Below the pieces are notes generated by a model that was not told the origin of the DNA, searched no databases, and worked only from the letters and a program-made list of their open reading frames with translations. DNA of 64,000 nt from Mobilicoccus sp032056465. GTDB taxonomy: Bacteria > Actinomycetota > Actinomycetes > Actinomycetales > Dermatophilaceae. The stretch is from NCBI RefSeq assembly GCF_032056465.1, contig NZ_DAMBCL010000002.1; one strand, 5' to 3'. This document shows positions 17,008-25,780 of the stretch, in pieces (the first letter of the stretch is position 1; the number at the start of each line of letters is the position of its first letter). The translations under genes and the position numbers were made by a program.

Positions 17008-17823
17008 TCACGCCGCCACGCCGCCGGGGGCGACGGCCTCCCACCGCACGCTGACCTCGCCGAGTCGCCATCGGTGGGGCCCGTCGAGAACCGGCCACCC
17101 CCGCTCCCGGAGTGCGGCGCACGTCGCGAGGAACCGCTGCCGACGTCCGTACGGCGCGAGCGGCGCCGTGTTCCTCCACGCCGCGTCGAGGGCCGCGAGG
17201 TAGGCGTGGACGCGTTCACCAGGGATGTTGCGGTGGATCAGGGCTTTCGGCAGTCGCTCCGCGACGTCCGACGGGAGCGCGAAGCCGGCGAACGCGAGGG
17301 AGATCGTCAGCGAGCGTGGTCCCTGCTCGTCGAGGAGGACCCACGTGGCGCGGCGTCCGATCTCGTCGCATGTGCCCTCGAGGATGAGTCCGCCCGGTGC
17401 GAGCCGGTCCTGCAGCAGGCGCCAGGAGCCCTCGACCTCGGCCTCGTCGTACTGACGCAGGACGTTCGCCGCGCGGACGAGGACGGGCCGGCGCGCGAGG
17501 GCCCCGAGGTCGAAGCCGCCACGCACGAAGGTCAGCCCTGGCGGGTCGGCGTGGGGGAGGGCGTCGGCGACGCGCGCCGGGTCGATCTCGACACCGACGA
17601 CCTCGACGTCGGCCCGGACGGCGGCGAGATGCCGACGCAGCTCGACGGTCGTCGTCGCCGCCGCGCCGTAGCCCAGATCGACGACGAGCGGTGGGGGCCC
17701 GGGGCGTCGCAGCAGGGCTGCGCCGCGGTGGGTGAGGAACCGGTCCATCCGCCGTAGCCGGTTCGCGCCGGTCGTGCCACGGGTGATCACCCCCACGGGA
17801 CGATCCGGACGGACTGCACGCAC
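17008..17823 (-). CDS. Class I SAM-dependent methyltransferase
   Basis: A protein of about 271 residues with a Rossmann-type SAM-binding motif I (VVDLGYGAAATTTVEL) and an acidic motif II (VVGVEIDP). The C-terminal part has no recognised substrate domain. It is convergent with the cupin gene and divergent from mshA. The start is uncertain: GTG 17823 is preceded by GGTGAGG, but later GTG codons near 17796-17790 are possible. Substrate unknown. Confidence 0.75.
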   Translation of the reverse strand: MRAVRPDRPVGVITRGTTGANRLRRMDRFLTHRGAALLRRPGPPPLVVDLGYGAAATTTVELRRHLAAVRADVEVVGVEIDPARVADALPHADPPGLTFVRGGFDLGALARRPVLVRAANVLRQYDEAEVEGSWRLLQDRLAPGGLILEGTCDEIGRRATWVLLDEQGPRSLTISLAFAGFALPSDVAERLPKALIHRNIPGERVHAYLAALDAAWRNTAPLAPYGRRQRFLATCAALRERGWPVLDGPHRWRLGEVSVRWEAVAPGGVAA

Positions 17824-18067
17824 GACCTCACCGTACGGGGCCTCCGCAGCGCGACGCGAGCCCCCGTCCCGGCACCGACCGGCGGCGCACCTCAGCGGTC
17901 TCCGGGCCGCCGTTCGCGACCTCGACGCTCGTCGTGCGCGCGGGGGAACGATCCGACGAGTCCGAGCCACCACCCGCCGAGACCCCCGCCGACCTGCGAC
18001 TCCGTCCGCCTTCTCGCGGGTGCTGCCATGACGGCGACCCGTGTCCGCGGGTCGGCGGGCGGGCAGG

Positions 18068-18073
18068 CAGGAT
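18068..18073 (+). promoter_or_regulatory. -10-like hexamer CAGGAT for mshA
   Basis: CAGGAT, then 7 nt, then ATG 18081. The AGGA within it could alternatively act as a ribosome-binding site for the same ATG. Confidence 0.3.
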
Positions 18074-18080
18074 GTGCCTC

Positions 18081-19382
18081 ATGATCGCCTCGTCGTCTCC
18101 CTCGCCGTACGGCGAGACCGTCCCGACGCCTCGGCGCGTCGCGATGATCACCGTGCACACCTCCCCGTTGGAGCGACCGGGGACGGGCGACGCAGGGGGC
18201 CTCAACGTCTACGTGGTCGAGACGGCGCGGCGGCTTGCGGCGCGGGGGATCGCGGTCGAGGTCTTCACCCGCGCGACCGGCAGCAGGCAGCCGCGATCGG
18301 TCGAACTCGCCCCAGGGGTGAACGTGCGGCACGTCGTGGCCGGGCCCTTCGACGGTCTGTCCAAGGAGGACCTGCCCGGGCAACTCTGCGCCTTCACGGC
18401 CGGGGTCATGCGCGAGGTCGCCGCGCATCCGGCGGGGCACTACGACGTCGTCCACTCGCACTACTGGCTGTCGGGGCAGGTGGGCTGGCTCGCGGCCGAC
18501 CGGTGGCACGTCCCCCTCGTGCACACGATGCACACCATGGCGCGGGTGAAGAACATCGGACTCGCCGAGGGCGACCGCCCCGAGCCCCGCGGACGGGAGA
18601 TCGGTGAGGTCCAGGTCGTCGAGGCGGCGGACCGTCTCGTCGCGAACACCGACCTCGAGGCCCGGCAGCTCGTCGAGCTCTACGACGCCGACCCCGACCG
18701 GGTCCGGGTCGTCCACCCCGGCGTCGACCTCGGCCTGTTCACCCCGGGGAACACGTCGCGGGCACGAGTCGCCGTCGGCGTCGAGGACGACGACCTGCTC
18801 GTGCTGTTCGTCGGCCGCATCCAACCGCTCAAGGCTCCGGACCTGCTTCTTCGCGCCGTGGCGGATCTCCGGTCCCGACGCCCAGACCTCGGTGCGCGGC
18901 TGCGGGTCGCGGTGCTCGGCGGGCCCAGTGGGTCCGGCCTGGAACGGCCTCACTGGTTGGCCGACCTCGCCGCCGAGCTCGGCATCGCCGATCGTGTGGT
19001 GTTCGAGCCCCCGACGACCCGCGAGCACCTCGCCGAGTGGTACCGCGCGGCCGACCTCGTCGCGGTGCCGTCGTACAACGAGTCCTTCGGACTCGTGGCG
19101 GTCGAGGCTCAGGCCTGCGGGACGCCGGTCGTGGCCGCGGACGTCGGCGGGCTCCCGTTCGCCGTCGGCGGCGGGGTGCTGCTCCCCACCCACGCGACGG
19201 ACGAGTGGAGCCGCGGGCTCGAGGCCCTCCTCGACGATCCCACCGAACGCGCCCGGCTCTCACGGGTGGCGACGAGCCACGCGGCGGGGTTCGGATGGGA
19301 CCGGACGGCGGACTCGCTCGTGCGGGTTTACGGTGAGGCGATGGCTTCTCGCGCCCGTCGGCTCCACGCCGACGGGTCGTGA
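18081..19382 (+). CDS. mshA: D-inositol-3-phosphate glycosyltransferase MshA
   Basis: MshA joins GlcNAc from UDP-GlcNAc to inositol-3-phosphate, the first committed step of mycothiol synthesis. The 433-residue GT-B enzyme carries the MshA-specific N terminus ITVHTSPLERPGTGDAGGLN, the acceptor region VHSHYWLSGQVGW, and the donor-site segment with NESFGLVAVEAQACGTPVVA (the EX7E motif). ATG 18081 is favoured over ATG 18072 by spacing from upstream signals. The order mshA-ybjN-gpmA-senX3-regX3 matches the Rv0486-Rv0491 region, apart from the missing Rv0488 and an inserted phoU. Confidence 0.94.
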   Translation: MIASSSPSPYGETVPTPRRVAMITVHTSPLERPGTGDAGGLNVYVVETARRLAARGIAVEVFTRATGSRQPRSVELAPGVNVRHVVAGPFDGLSKEDLPGQLCAFTAGVMREVAAHPAGHYDVVHSHYWLSGQVGWLAADRWHVPLVHTMHTMARVKNIGLAEGDRPEPRGREIGEVQVVEAADRLVANTDLEARQLVELYDADPDRVRVVHPGVDLGLFTPGNTSRARVAVGVEDDDLLVLFVGRIQPLKAPDLLLRAVADLRSRRPDLGARLRVAVLGGPSGSGLERPHWLADLAAELGIADRVVFEPPTTREHLAEWYRAADLVAVPSYNESFGLVAVEAQACGTPVVAADVGGLPFAVGGGVLLPTHATDEWSRGLEALLDDPTERARLSRVATSHAAGFGWDRTADSLVRVYGEAMASRARRLHADGS

Positions 19383-19594
19383 GGCCTGACCACCCGACCA
19401 CCCACGACTCAGCGGTGCCCCTCAGCGCCGACACGGACAGGACTCCCGAAGGTCGCCACCACCCTTCACCCGTCACGAACGACACCGGTGGAGGCCGAGC
19501 GACGACGAACCGGCCCCGCGCCCGGGGGGACGACGAACGACCCGACGACCACACGACACGGCACTGCCGCCGGACCACAGCAGAGGTGACCCAC

Positions 19595-20281
19595 ATGCCC
19601 CAGTCCCCGGAGGCGATCGCCGCGCGCGACCTCATCCGCTCCTACGCCACCGAGCAAGGCGTGGACGTCGAGGACGGAAGCCGTCCGGGCGAACTCGTCC
19701 TCACCCTCCCCGGCGAGAACAAGCTCCGCACGACCTGTTCCCTCATCGCCGGCAACAGGGTGCTGTCGGTGTCGGCCTTCGTCATCCGCAACCCCGACGA
19801 GAACCACCTGTCGGTGTATCGGTTCCTCCTCCGCCGTAACCTCACGATGCCCGTCCTCGGCTACGCGATCGACGACTCCGGCGACGTGTACCTCACGGGC
19901 CAGGTGCCGATCGGGGCCCTCGACGAGGAGTTCCTCGACCAGATCCTCGGCATCGTCCTCGCCGGCACCGACGACATCTTCAACGAGCTCCTCGTCCTCG
20001 GGTTCCTCGGCTCGATGCGCAAGGAGTGGCAGTGGCGGGTCTCCCGTGAGGAGTCCCTCGCGCACCTCGAGGCCTTCCGCGAGATCCTCCAGCAGGAGGA
20101 GGACGGTCAGGACTCCGAGAACAGCCACGAGGCGAGCGTCGAGGGTGAGAACGGCCTGACCGCGGGCGGGACGACGGCCGAGGAACCGATCGACCGCGAC
20201 GGGGGTGCGGACGGGGTACGACGCCTTCCCCATGACCGACCCCGTCGAGACGGGTCGGACGGCACCGACGCCCGGAGCTGA
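19595..20281 (+). CDS. YbjN domain-containing protein
   Basis: A 228-residue cytoplasmic protein whose first 165 residues form a YbjN/type III secretion chaperone-like domain (HLSVYRFLLRRNLTMPVLGYAID is typical). The C-terminal 60 residues are acidic and probably disordered. AGAGG lies 8 nt before ATG 19595. Its place between mshA and gpmA is conserved in actinobacteria (Rv0487 position). Function is not established in this group. Confidence 0.85.
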   Translation: MPQSPEAIAARDLIRSYATEQGVDVEDGSRPGELVLTLPGENKLRTTCSLIAGNRVLSVSAFVIRNPDENHLSVYRFLLRRNLTMPVLGYAIDDSGDVYLTGQVPIGALDEEFLDQILGIVLAGTDDIFNELLVLGFLGSMRKEWQWRVSREESLAHLEAFREILQQEEDGQDSENSHEASVEGENGLTAGGTTAEEPIDRDGGADGVRRLPHDRPRRDGSDGTDARS

Positions 20282-20408
20282 GGCGCGCCCTCGGCCGATC
20301 GCGGGATCTCACGGGAGCTCACGGGCGGGCGCACCGCACGGCCCGCGAGGTGTCGGGGACCACCGGCCCCCGCCCCTCCACTCGCGCCGCACGGCGAGGG
20401 TCGCTGAC

Positions 20409-20414
20409 TAGAGT
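20409..20414 (+). promoter_or_regulatory. -10 hexamer TAGAGT for gpmA
   Basis: TAGAGT, 6 nt, then ATG 20421, with no ribosome-binding site. A strong member of the leaderless pattern. Confidence 0.6.
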
Positions 20415-20420
20415 GGGTTC

Positions 20421-21164
20421 ATGACCTACACCCTCGTGCTGTTGCGCCACGGCGAGAGCCAGTGGAACGCCAAGAACCTGTTCACCGGCTGGGTCGACGT
20501 CGACCTCTCCGACAAGGGTCGGGCGGAGGCGGCACGCGGTGGCGAGCTGCTCAAGGAGAAGGGCATGCTGCCCGACATCCTGTTCACCTCGGTGCTGCGC
20601 CGCGCCATCACGACCGCCAACCTCGCCCTCGACACGGCCGATCGTCATTGGATCCCGGTCAAGCGGTCCTGGCGCCTCAACGAGCGCCACTACGGCGCGC
20701 TGCAGGGCAAGGACAAGAAGCAGACCAAGGAGGAGTTCGGCGAGGAGCAGTTCATGCTCTGGCGCCGCTCCTACGACACCCCGCCCCCGCCGATCGACCC
20801 CGAGAACGAGTTCAGCCAGGCGCACGACGTGCGCTACGAGGGCATCGACGGCGAGAACCCCGCCACGGAGTGCCTCGCCGACGTCGTCGAGCGGCTCGTG
20901 CCGTACTGGGAGTCCGACATCATCCCGGAGCTGAAGGCGGGCAAGACCGTGCTCGTCGCAGCCCACGGCAACAGCCTCCGCGCGCTGGTCAAGCACCTCG
21001 ACGGCATCAGCGACGACGACATCGCCGGCCTCAACATCCCGACCGGCATCCCGCTCGTCTACGAACTCGACGAGGACTTCAAGCCCGTGACCAAGGGCGG
21101 CACCTACCTCGACCCCGAGGCCGCCAAGGACGCCATCCAGGCCGTCGCCAACCAGGGCAAGTGA
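20421..21164 (+). CDS. gpmA: 2,3-bisphosphoglycerate-dependent phosphoglycerate mutase
   Basis: This glycolytic enzyme interconverts 3- and 2-phosphoglycerate. The 247-residue protein has the catalytic RHGESQWN with the phosphohistidine at residue 10, the NERHYGALQGKDK segment, and a second histidine in AAHGNSLRAL. Length is standard. A strong hairpin follows the gene, separating it from the convergent phoU. Confidence 0.97.
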   Translation: MTYTLVLLRHGESQWNAKNLFTGWVDVDLSDKGRAEAARGGELLKEKGMLPDILFTSVLRRAITTANLALDTADRHWIPVKRSWRLNERHYGALQGKDKKQTKEEFGEEQFMLWRRSYDTPPPPIDPENEFSQAHDVRYEGIDGENPATECLADVVERLVPYWESDIIPELKAGKTVLVAAHGNSLRALVKHLDGISDDDIAGLNIPTGIPLVYELDEDFKPVTKGGTYLDPEAAKDAIQAVANQGK

Positions 21165-21204
21165 GGCGCTGCGCACCGGCGAGGTGACGCACCCGGACAC
21201 GACT

Positions 21205-21235
21205 CGGCCCGGCTCCCCCCGAGGGAGCCGGGCCG
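21205..21235. terminator. Bidirectional terminator between gpmA and phoU
   Basis: A 13-bp perfect stem (CGGCCCGGCTCCC / GGGAGCCGGGCCG) with a 5-nt loop lies between two convergent genes. There is no T-tract. Its 3' side continues as CGGGCCGATCTGCG, identical to the 3' side of the hairpin at 53277-53323. Confidence 0.8.
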
Positions 21236-21287
21236 ATCTGCGCTCGGGCGGCAGGAGCGCCCGAGAGGTGGGGTGTCGAGGCGGAGG

Positions 21288-21947
21288 TCAGTCGACGTCG
21301 TCGAGCGACTTCCACTGCCCGGTGACGAGGTAGACGACCTGGCGGGCGACGGCGACGGAGTGGTCGGCGAAGCGCTCGTAGTAGCGCGACAACAGGGTGA
21401 TGTCGACGGTGACGTCGGCGGGGTGGGTCCACTCGGGGGACGCGAGGATGGTGAAGATGCGGCGGTGGAGGGTGTCCATCTCGTCGTCCTCACCGCTGAG
21501 GTTCCTCGCGGCCTCGATGTCCTTGGACGAGATGATGGCCCCGGCCTGAAGGACGAGGCGGTCGGCGATCTCGCCCATCTCGAAGATGATGCCGCGGAGC
21601 TCCGGGGGGACAGCGCTCTCGGGGTACCGAAGCCGCGCCACCTTGGCGACGTGCTCGGCGAGGTCGCCCATGCGCTCGAGGCTCGTGGCCATGTGCAGCG
21701 CGGTGACGACGATGCGGAGGTCGGTGGCCACGGGCTGCTGCCGGGCGAGGAGCCCGACCGCAAGCTCGTCGAGGTCGGAACGGAGGGTGTCGATCTCGAC
21801 GTCGGCGCTGATGACGCCCTCGGCCAGCTCGAGGTCGGCGTCGAGCAGCGCCGTGGTGGACCGGTTCATGGCCGAGGCCGCGAGACGGGTCATCTCGACG
21901 AGCTGGTCGGAGATCCGGTCGAGATCTTCGTGGAAGGCGTCGCGCAT
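21288..21947 (-). CDS. phoU: Phosphate signalling protein PhoU
   Basis: PhoU is a helical metal-binding protein that couples Pst activity to the phosphate sensor kinase. The 219-residue protein has two PhoU repeats with the expected acidic signatures (SLERMGDLAEHVAKVA, and YYERFADHSVAVARQVVY). An AGAAGGA ribosome-binding site precedes ATG 21947. It is divergent from senX3-regX3 and 18 kb from pstB, so its regulation may follow the two-component system and not the transporter operon. Confidence 0.95.
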   Translation of the reverse strand: MRDAFHEDLDRISDQLVEMTRLAASAMNRSTTALLDADLELAEGVISADVEIDTLRSDLDELAVGLLARQQPVATDLRIVVTALHMATSLERMGDLAEHVAKVARLRYPESAVPPELRGIIFEMGEIADRLVLQAGAIISSKDIEAARNLSGEDDEMDTLHRRIFTILASPEWTHPADVTVDITLLSRYYERFADHSVAVARQVVYLVTGQWKSLDDVD

Positions 21948-22073
21948 GGTGTCCTTCTCGCGTATCGACGCCGCCGGGGCGCCGGATCAGGGTGGGCTTG
22001 ACGGTCGAAGCCTAGCCGTGGGATGCCCCGGGGCAGGATCGACCGACCGGCGGGTTCGCCGCGAGCCCAAACT

Positions 22074-22088
22074 TCGCAGGCGCGGATG
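22074..22088 (+). repeat. Fragment of the dispersed hairpin repeat (5' arm only)
   Basis: TCGCAGGCGCGGATG matches the 5' conserved part of the dispersed element at 14 of 15 positions. No matching 3' half is seen. It lies in the phoU-senX3 divergent gap. Confidence 0.4.
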
Positions 22089-22183
22089 AACGGGGAGGGC
22101 ATCTGCGGTGAACTCTCACTGGTCGGCGAGCCTGACCTGGGCCGACCCGGTCGGATGGGCGCAGCGCAGGCCCCGCCTACCCC

Positions 22184-22189
22184 TACGCT
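22184..22189 (+). promoter_or_regulatory. -10 hexamer TACGCT for senX3
   Basis: TACGCT, 6 nt, then GTG 22196. A member of the leaderless pattern. Confidence 0.55.
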
Positions 22190-22195
22190 GGCACC

Positions 22196-23389
22196 GTGGA
22201 CCCGATGCTCGTGCCCGTCGCCGCCGGATGCGCGGGTCTCCTGTTCGGCGCTGCGGGAGGGTGGGGAGTCGGTCGTCGGCGACGTGGGGACGGCGACCTC
22301 TCTCGGGACGCGCAGACGGCCATCGACGCGGTCGAGGCGCAGGCGAGGGCCGACGCCGCCGTCTCCGATGTCCTCCTGGTCCTGCGGTCCAGCGCCATCG
22401 TCCTCGACGCCCATGAACGTGCGGTCGCCGTGAGCCCCACCGCCCGGGCGCTCGGGTTCGTCCGAGACGACACCCTCGTCCAGCCCGACCTCCTCGAACT
22501 CACCCGCACCGCCCGGCGTACCCACGCCATCCACGAGGCCGAACTCGACCTGCCCCGCGGGCCGCTCGGTACCGGGGAGATCACCGTCGCCGCGCGCGCC
22601 GCCCCGCTCGGGGATCGCCACCTGCTGCTCCTGCTCGAGGATCGCACGCAGGCCCGTCGGGTCGAGGCCGTCCGACGTGACTTCGTGGCCAACGTCAGCC
22701 ACGAGCTCAAGACGCCCGTCGGCGGCATCGCGCTGCTCGCCGAGGCCGTCCTCGACGCCGCGGACGACCCCGAGGCCGTCGCGCGGTTCGCCCGTCGCAT
22801 CAAGATCGAGAGCACCCGCCTCACCCGCCTCGTCAAGGAGATCGTCGACCTGTCGCGGCTGCAGACGGCCGAGACCCCCGAGGACCCCCAGCTCGTCGAC
22901 ATCGACGAGGTCGTGCAGGAGTCGGTCGACCTCATGCTCACCCTCGCCGAGGGCAAGCGCATGAGCTTCCGGGTCTCCTCCGCCGAGGACCTGTTCGTCT
23001 ACGGCGACTCCTCCATGCTCGTCACCGCGCTCACCAACCTGCTCACGAACGCGATCGCCTACTCGCCGGAGGACACCCGCATCACCGTGGTCTCCCGCGC
23101 CGTCGAGGACATCGTCGAGATCTCGGTGACCGATCAGGGCCGCGGCATCTCCGGCGAGGACCAGGAGCGCGTGTTCGAGCGGTTCTACCGCGTCGACGCC
23201 GCCCGTTCGCGCGCCACCGGCGGCACCGGTCTGGGACTCGCCATCGTCAAGCACATCTGTGCCAACCACGGTGGCGAGGTCACACTCTGGAGCCAGGAGG
23301 GGCGCGGGTCCACGTTCACGATGCGCCTCCCGCGCGCCCAGTCCGATGTTCTCAGCCCCAATCCCCTCTCGAAGGAGCACAGCACATGA
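22196..23389 (+). CDS. senX3: Sensor histidine kinase SenX3
   Basis: The phosphate-responsive membrane histidine kinase, 397 residues. A single N-terminal membrane segment (LVPVAAGCAGLLFGAAGGWG) is followed by a PAS-like region to about 150. The HisKA box has the phosphorylated histidine at residue 169 (NVSHELKTP). The HATPase domain shows the N box (TNLLTNAIAYSPED), DQGRGIS, and GGTGLGLAIVKHI. The start is GTG 22196. The last codons overlap regX3 by 4 nt. Confidence 0.94.
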   Translation: MDPMLVPVAAGCAGLLFGAAGGWGVGRRRRGDGDLSRDAQTAIDAVEAQARADAAVSDVLLVLRSSAIVLDAHERAVAVSPTARALGFVRDDTLVQPDLLELTRTARRTHAIHEAELDLPRGPLGTGEITVAARAAPLGDRHLLLLLEDRTQARRVEAVRRDFVANVSHELKTPVGGIALLAEAVLDAADDPEAVARFARRIKIESTRLTRLVKEIVDLSRLQTAETPEDPQLVDIDEVVQESVDLMLTLAEGKRMSFRVSSAEDLFVYGDSSMLVTALTNLLTNAIAYSPEDTRITVVSRAVEDIVEISVTDQGRGISGEDQERVFERFYRVDAARSRATGGTGLGLAIVKHICANHGGEVTLWSQEGRGSTFTMRLPRAQSDVLSPNPLSKEHST

Positions 23390-24066
23390 CTCGGATCCTG
23401 GTGGTCGAGGACGAGGAGTCGTTCTCCGACCCGCTGGCCTACCTGTTGCGCAAGGAGGGCTACGACGTCGCCATCGCCGAGACCGGCCCCGAGGCGCTCG
23501 AGGAGATGGCGCGGACCGGCGCCGACCTGGTGCTCCTCGACCTCATGCTCCCCGGCCTCTCCGGCATCGACGTGTGCCGCACGCTGCGCCAGCGCTCCTC
23601 GGTGCCGATCATCATGCTGACGGCCAAGGACAGCGAGATCGACAAGGTCGTGGGTCTGGAGATCGGCGCCGACGACTACGTCACCAAGCCGTACAGCAGC
23701 CGCGAACTCCTCGCCCGCATCAAGGCCGTGCTCCGCCGGCAGGAGCCCGAGGAACTGCTGCCCAACACCCTCGAGTCGGGCCCGGTGCGCATGGACGTCG
23801 AGCGGCACGTCGTCTCCGTCGAGGGGGAGCACACGCCCCTGCCTCTCAAGGAGTTCGAACTCCTCGAGATGCTGCTGCGCAACGCCGGTCGCGTACTGAC
23901 CCGCATGCAGCTCATCGACCGGGTGTGGGGCAGCGACTACGTCGGCGACACGAAGACGCTCGACGTGCACATCAAGCGCCTGCGGGCCAAGATCGAGCCC
24001 GACCCGGCCAAGCCGGTCCACATCGTCACGGTGCGGGGGTTGGGGTACAAGTTCGAAGGGCCGTGA
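23386..24066 (+). CDS. regX3: Response regulator RegX3
   Basis: A 226-residue OmpR/PhoB-family regulator, partner of SenX3, controlling the phosphate-starvation regulon. The receiver has the acidic pair at E8/D9, the phosphorylated D52 (VLLDLMLPG) and the conserved lysine in DDYVTKPYSSRE. The winged helix ends with VTVRGLGYKFEGP. ATG 23386 overlaps the senX3 end. Likely targets include the pst operon at the start of the window, but its promoter is outside view. Confidence 0.95.
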   Translation: MTRILVVEDEESFSDPLAYLLRKEGYDVAIAETGPEALEEMARTGADLVLLDLMLPGLSGIDVCRTLRQRSSVPIIMLTAKDSEIDKVVGLEIGADDYVTKPYSSRELLARIKAVLRRQEPEELLPNTLESGPVRMDVERHVVSVEGEHTPLPLKEFELLEMLLRNAGRVLTRMQLIDRVWGSDYVGDTKTLDVHIKRLRAKIEPDPAKPVHIVTVRGLGYKFEGP

Positions 24067-24164
24067 CCGTGCCGTCGTGATGCCGACCGGCGAAGGGGCG
24101 AGGCCTCTGCTGACCGCGGCCGACGCTGCGCCCCGGCTGCCCGACGGTTCGGCATCCGGGAACG

Positions 24165-24202
24165 ACGACGTCCCTCACACCCGGGGGTGTGCGGGACGTC
24201 GT
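24165..24202. terminator. Long imperfect hairpin between regX3 and lpqE-like gene
   Basis: ACGACGTCCC (24165-24174) pairs with GGGACGTCGT (24193-24202), and CACACC pairs with GGTGTG inside, with one mismatch. It lies between convergent genes, so it probably terminates in both directions. Confidence 0.7.
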
Positions 24203-24307
24203 GTCGATCGGACTCCCTTCGCGGCACGTCACGCCGCGTGAGACTCGTGACGTGACTCCCGGTGACCTCGCCGGGTGCCAGTGGGAACCCAAGCGACGAC
24301 GGTGCGC

Positions 24308-24982
24308 TCAGGGCGTGGTGGGTGAGGCGGTGGGCGTCGCGGCCGGAGCCGTGGTGGCGGGGGAGGCCGGGGCCGTGGTGGCCGTCGTGGTCGGTGTCGG
24401 TGCAGCAGTCTGCGCAGGCGACTCGGTCGGCGTGGCCTCGCCGCTCTGGCCGTGGTCCCCGCCCTCGGCGACGGTGGGGGTGATCGTCCCGCCCTTGTTG
24501 TACGCGCCGTAGGCGCCGTAGGGGGCGACGACCGGAACCTGGATGGTCTGGCTGCCGACACCCGTCGAGGTGACCGTGACGTCGAGCAGGGCGCCGGGCG
24601 GAACGGGCACGTTTGCGACCTTGGTGCTGCGACCGCCCTCGGGCTCGCTGACCTGCTGCGAGGACAGGGGCTTGATGTCGATGCTCATGGGCTGGCCCTC
24701 GGGCACGGCGAACGTGACCTGCACGGGCTGGTTGGTGTTGTTGACACCGAGGCCCACGAGGGTGCCCTCCGCGCCCTTCTTCTCGGCGACGACGAGGAGG
24801 TTGTCCACCTTGACGCCACCCAGCGAGACCGAACGACCATCGGCGGGGTCGTACTGCTTCTCCGTCTGGATCGGGGAGGTCCACTGGCAACCCGCGAGGG
24901 CGAGGCCCACGACGGGCGCGAGGAGGATCGCGCGCGACGCACGTCGGCGCGAGGTCGGTGCGGCGGGGATTCGTCGAGTCAC
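24308..24982 (-). CDS. LpqE-like lipoprotein
   Basis: A 224-residue exported lipoprotein. It has an Arg-rich N terminus, a hydrophobic signal (AILLAPVVGLALAGC) and a lipobox cysteine near residue 32. The body, rich in beta-type Val/Thr segments, runs to about 165 and is followed by a Pro/Thr/Ala-rich tail. It is divergent from carD, as lpqE (Rv3584) is in mycobacteria. Start GTG 24982 follows TAGTCT by exactly 6 nt. Function unknown; an envelope role is inferred from the lipobox. Confidence 0.8.
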   Translation of the reverse strand: MTRRIPAAPTSRRRASRAILLAPVVGLALAGCQWTSPIQTEKQYDPADGRSVSLGGVKVDNLLVVAEKKGAEGTLVGLGVNNTNQPVQVTFAVPEGQPMSIDIKPLSSQQVSEPEGGRSTKVANVPVPPGALLDVTVTSTGVGSQTIQVPVVAPYGAYGAYNKGGTITPTVAEGGDHGQSGEATPTESPAQTAAPTPTTTATTAPASPATTAPAATPTASPTTP

Positions 24983-24988
24983 GCGGCA

Positions 24989-24994
24989 AGACTA
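24989..24994 (-). promoter_or_regulatory. -10 hexamer TAGTCT for the lpqE-like gene
   Basis: On the minus strand TAGTCT is followed by 6 nt and GTG 24982. A strong minus-strand member of the leaderless pattern. Confidence 0.6.
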
Positions 24995-25240
24995 CCCAAT
25001 CAGTGCCCGTGCATCCGCGCGTCGGCCCCGGCGACCTGCCCGTGATTCCCCGGCGACGGGCGCGGGGGTGTCTCACGTCACGAGGAGCTGAGGGGTGTGA
25101 CGACCGCCCTCGCGCCGGCGCCGCTTCGTTCCGCCCGCGGGGGCGCGCGCGTACGGAACGCTCGTCCAGTTGTCAAGGGAGGATGTCGGCGAACTTCCTC
25201 AGCACACCGTCTCTGACCAGCACGGATGTCGGCGCTCGTG

Positions 25241-25269
25241 TTTCCGGCAAGGGGCCGCCGTGGTATCCT
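25241..25269 (+). promoter_or_regulatory. carD promoter
   Basis: TTTCCG (25241-25246) and TATCCT (25264-25269) are spaced by 17 nt. The leader to ATG 25298 would be about 23 nt and contains AAGGGGA as ribosome-binding site, so carD is leadered, unlike many neighbours. Confidence 0.5.
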
Positions 25270-25297
25270 GGAGGCCGCGAAAGGGGAATACGAGAAT

Positions 25298-25780
25298 ATG
25301 GTCTTCAATGTCGGCGAGACGGTCGTGTACCCGCATCACGGTGCGGCACTCATCGAGCAGATCAAGACGCGCACCATCAGAGGTGAGGAGAAGCTCTACC
25401 TCGTTCTCAAGGTCGCCCAGGGCGACCTGACCATCGAGGTCCCCGCAGACAACTGTGACCTCGTCGGCGTGCGTGACGTGGTGGGCCGGGACGGTCTCGA
25501 CCGTGTGTTCGAGGTCCTCCGCGCCCCGCATGCCGAGGAGCCCACCAACTGGTCCCGCCGCTTCAAGGCCAACCTCGAGAAGCTCGCCTCCGGCGACGTC
25601 ATCAAGGTGGCCGAGGTCGTCCGCGACCTGTGGCGTCGGGAGCGCGACCGCGGCCTGTCGGCCGGGGAGAAGCGCATGTTGGCCAAGGCCCGCCAGATCC
25701 TCGTCTCCGAGCTCGCGCTCGCCGAGAAGACCGATGAGGACAAGGCCTCCGACATGCTCGACGAGGTGCTGGCCTCCTGA
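25298..25780 (+). CDS. carD: RNA polymerase-binding transcription factor CarD
   Basis: CarD binds the RNA polymerase beta subunit and stabilises the open complex, especially at ribosomal promoters. The 160-residue length is standard. The N-terminal RNA polymerase-interaction domain begins VFNVGETVVYPHHGAALIE, and the C-terminal helical DNA-binding domain contains NWSRRFKANLEKLASGD with the conserved tryptophan. ATG 25298 matches the family N terminus. It is the first gene of a carD-ispD-ispF operon whose stop and start codons overlap. Confidence 0.96.
   Translation: MVFNVGETVVYPHHGAALIEQIKTRTIRGEEKLYLVLKVAQGDLTIEVPADNCDLVGVRDVVGRDGLDRVFEVLRAPHAEEPTNWSRRFKANLEKLASGDVIKVAEVVRDLWRRERDRGLSAGEKRMLAKARQILVSELALAEKTDEDKASDMLDEVLAS

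Noticed and set aside
17994..18073. CTGCGAC and GCAGGCAGGATG blocks upstream of mshA resembling hairpin-element ends
   Set aside because: The order and orientation of the blocks do not match the five copies and the arms do not pair.
24076..24100. Sequence GTCGTGATGCCGACC resembling the loop of the dispersed hairpin element
   Set aside because: Neither the TCGCAGG flank nor the GGATG/CATCC arms are present, so it is probably chance.
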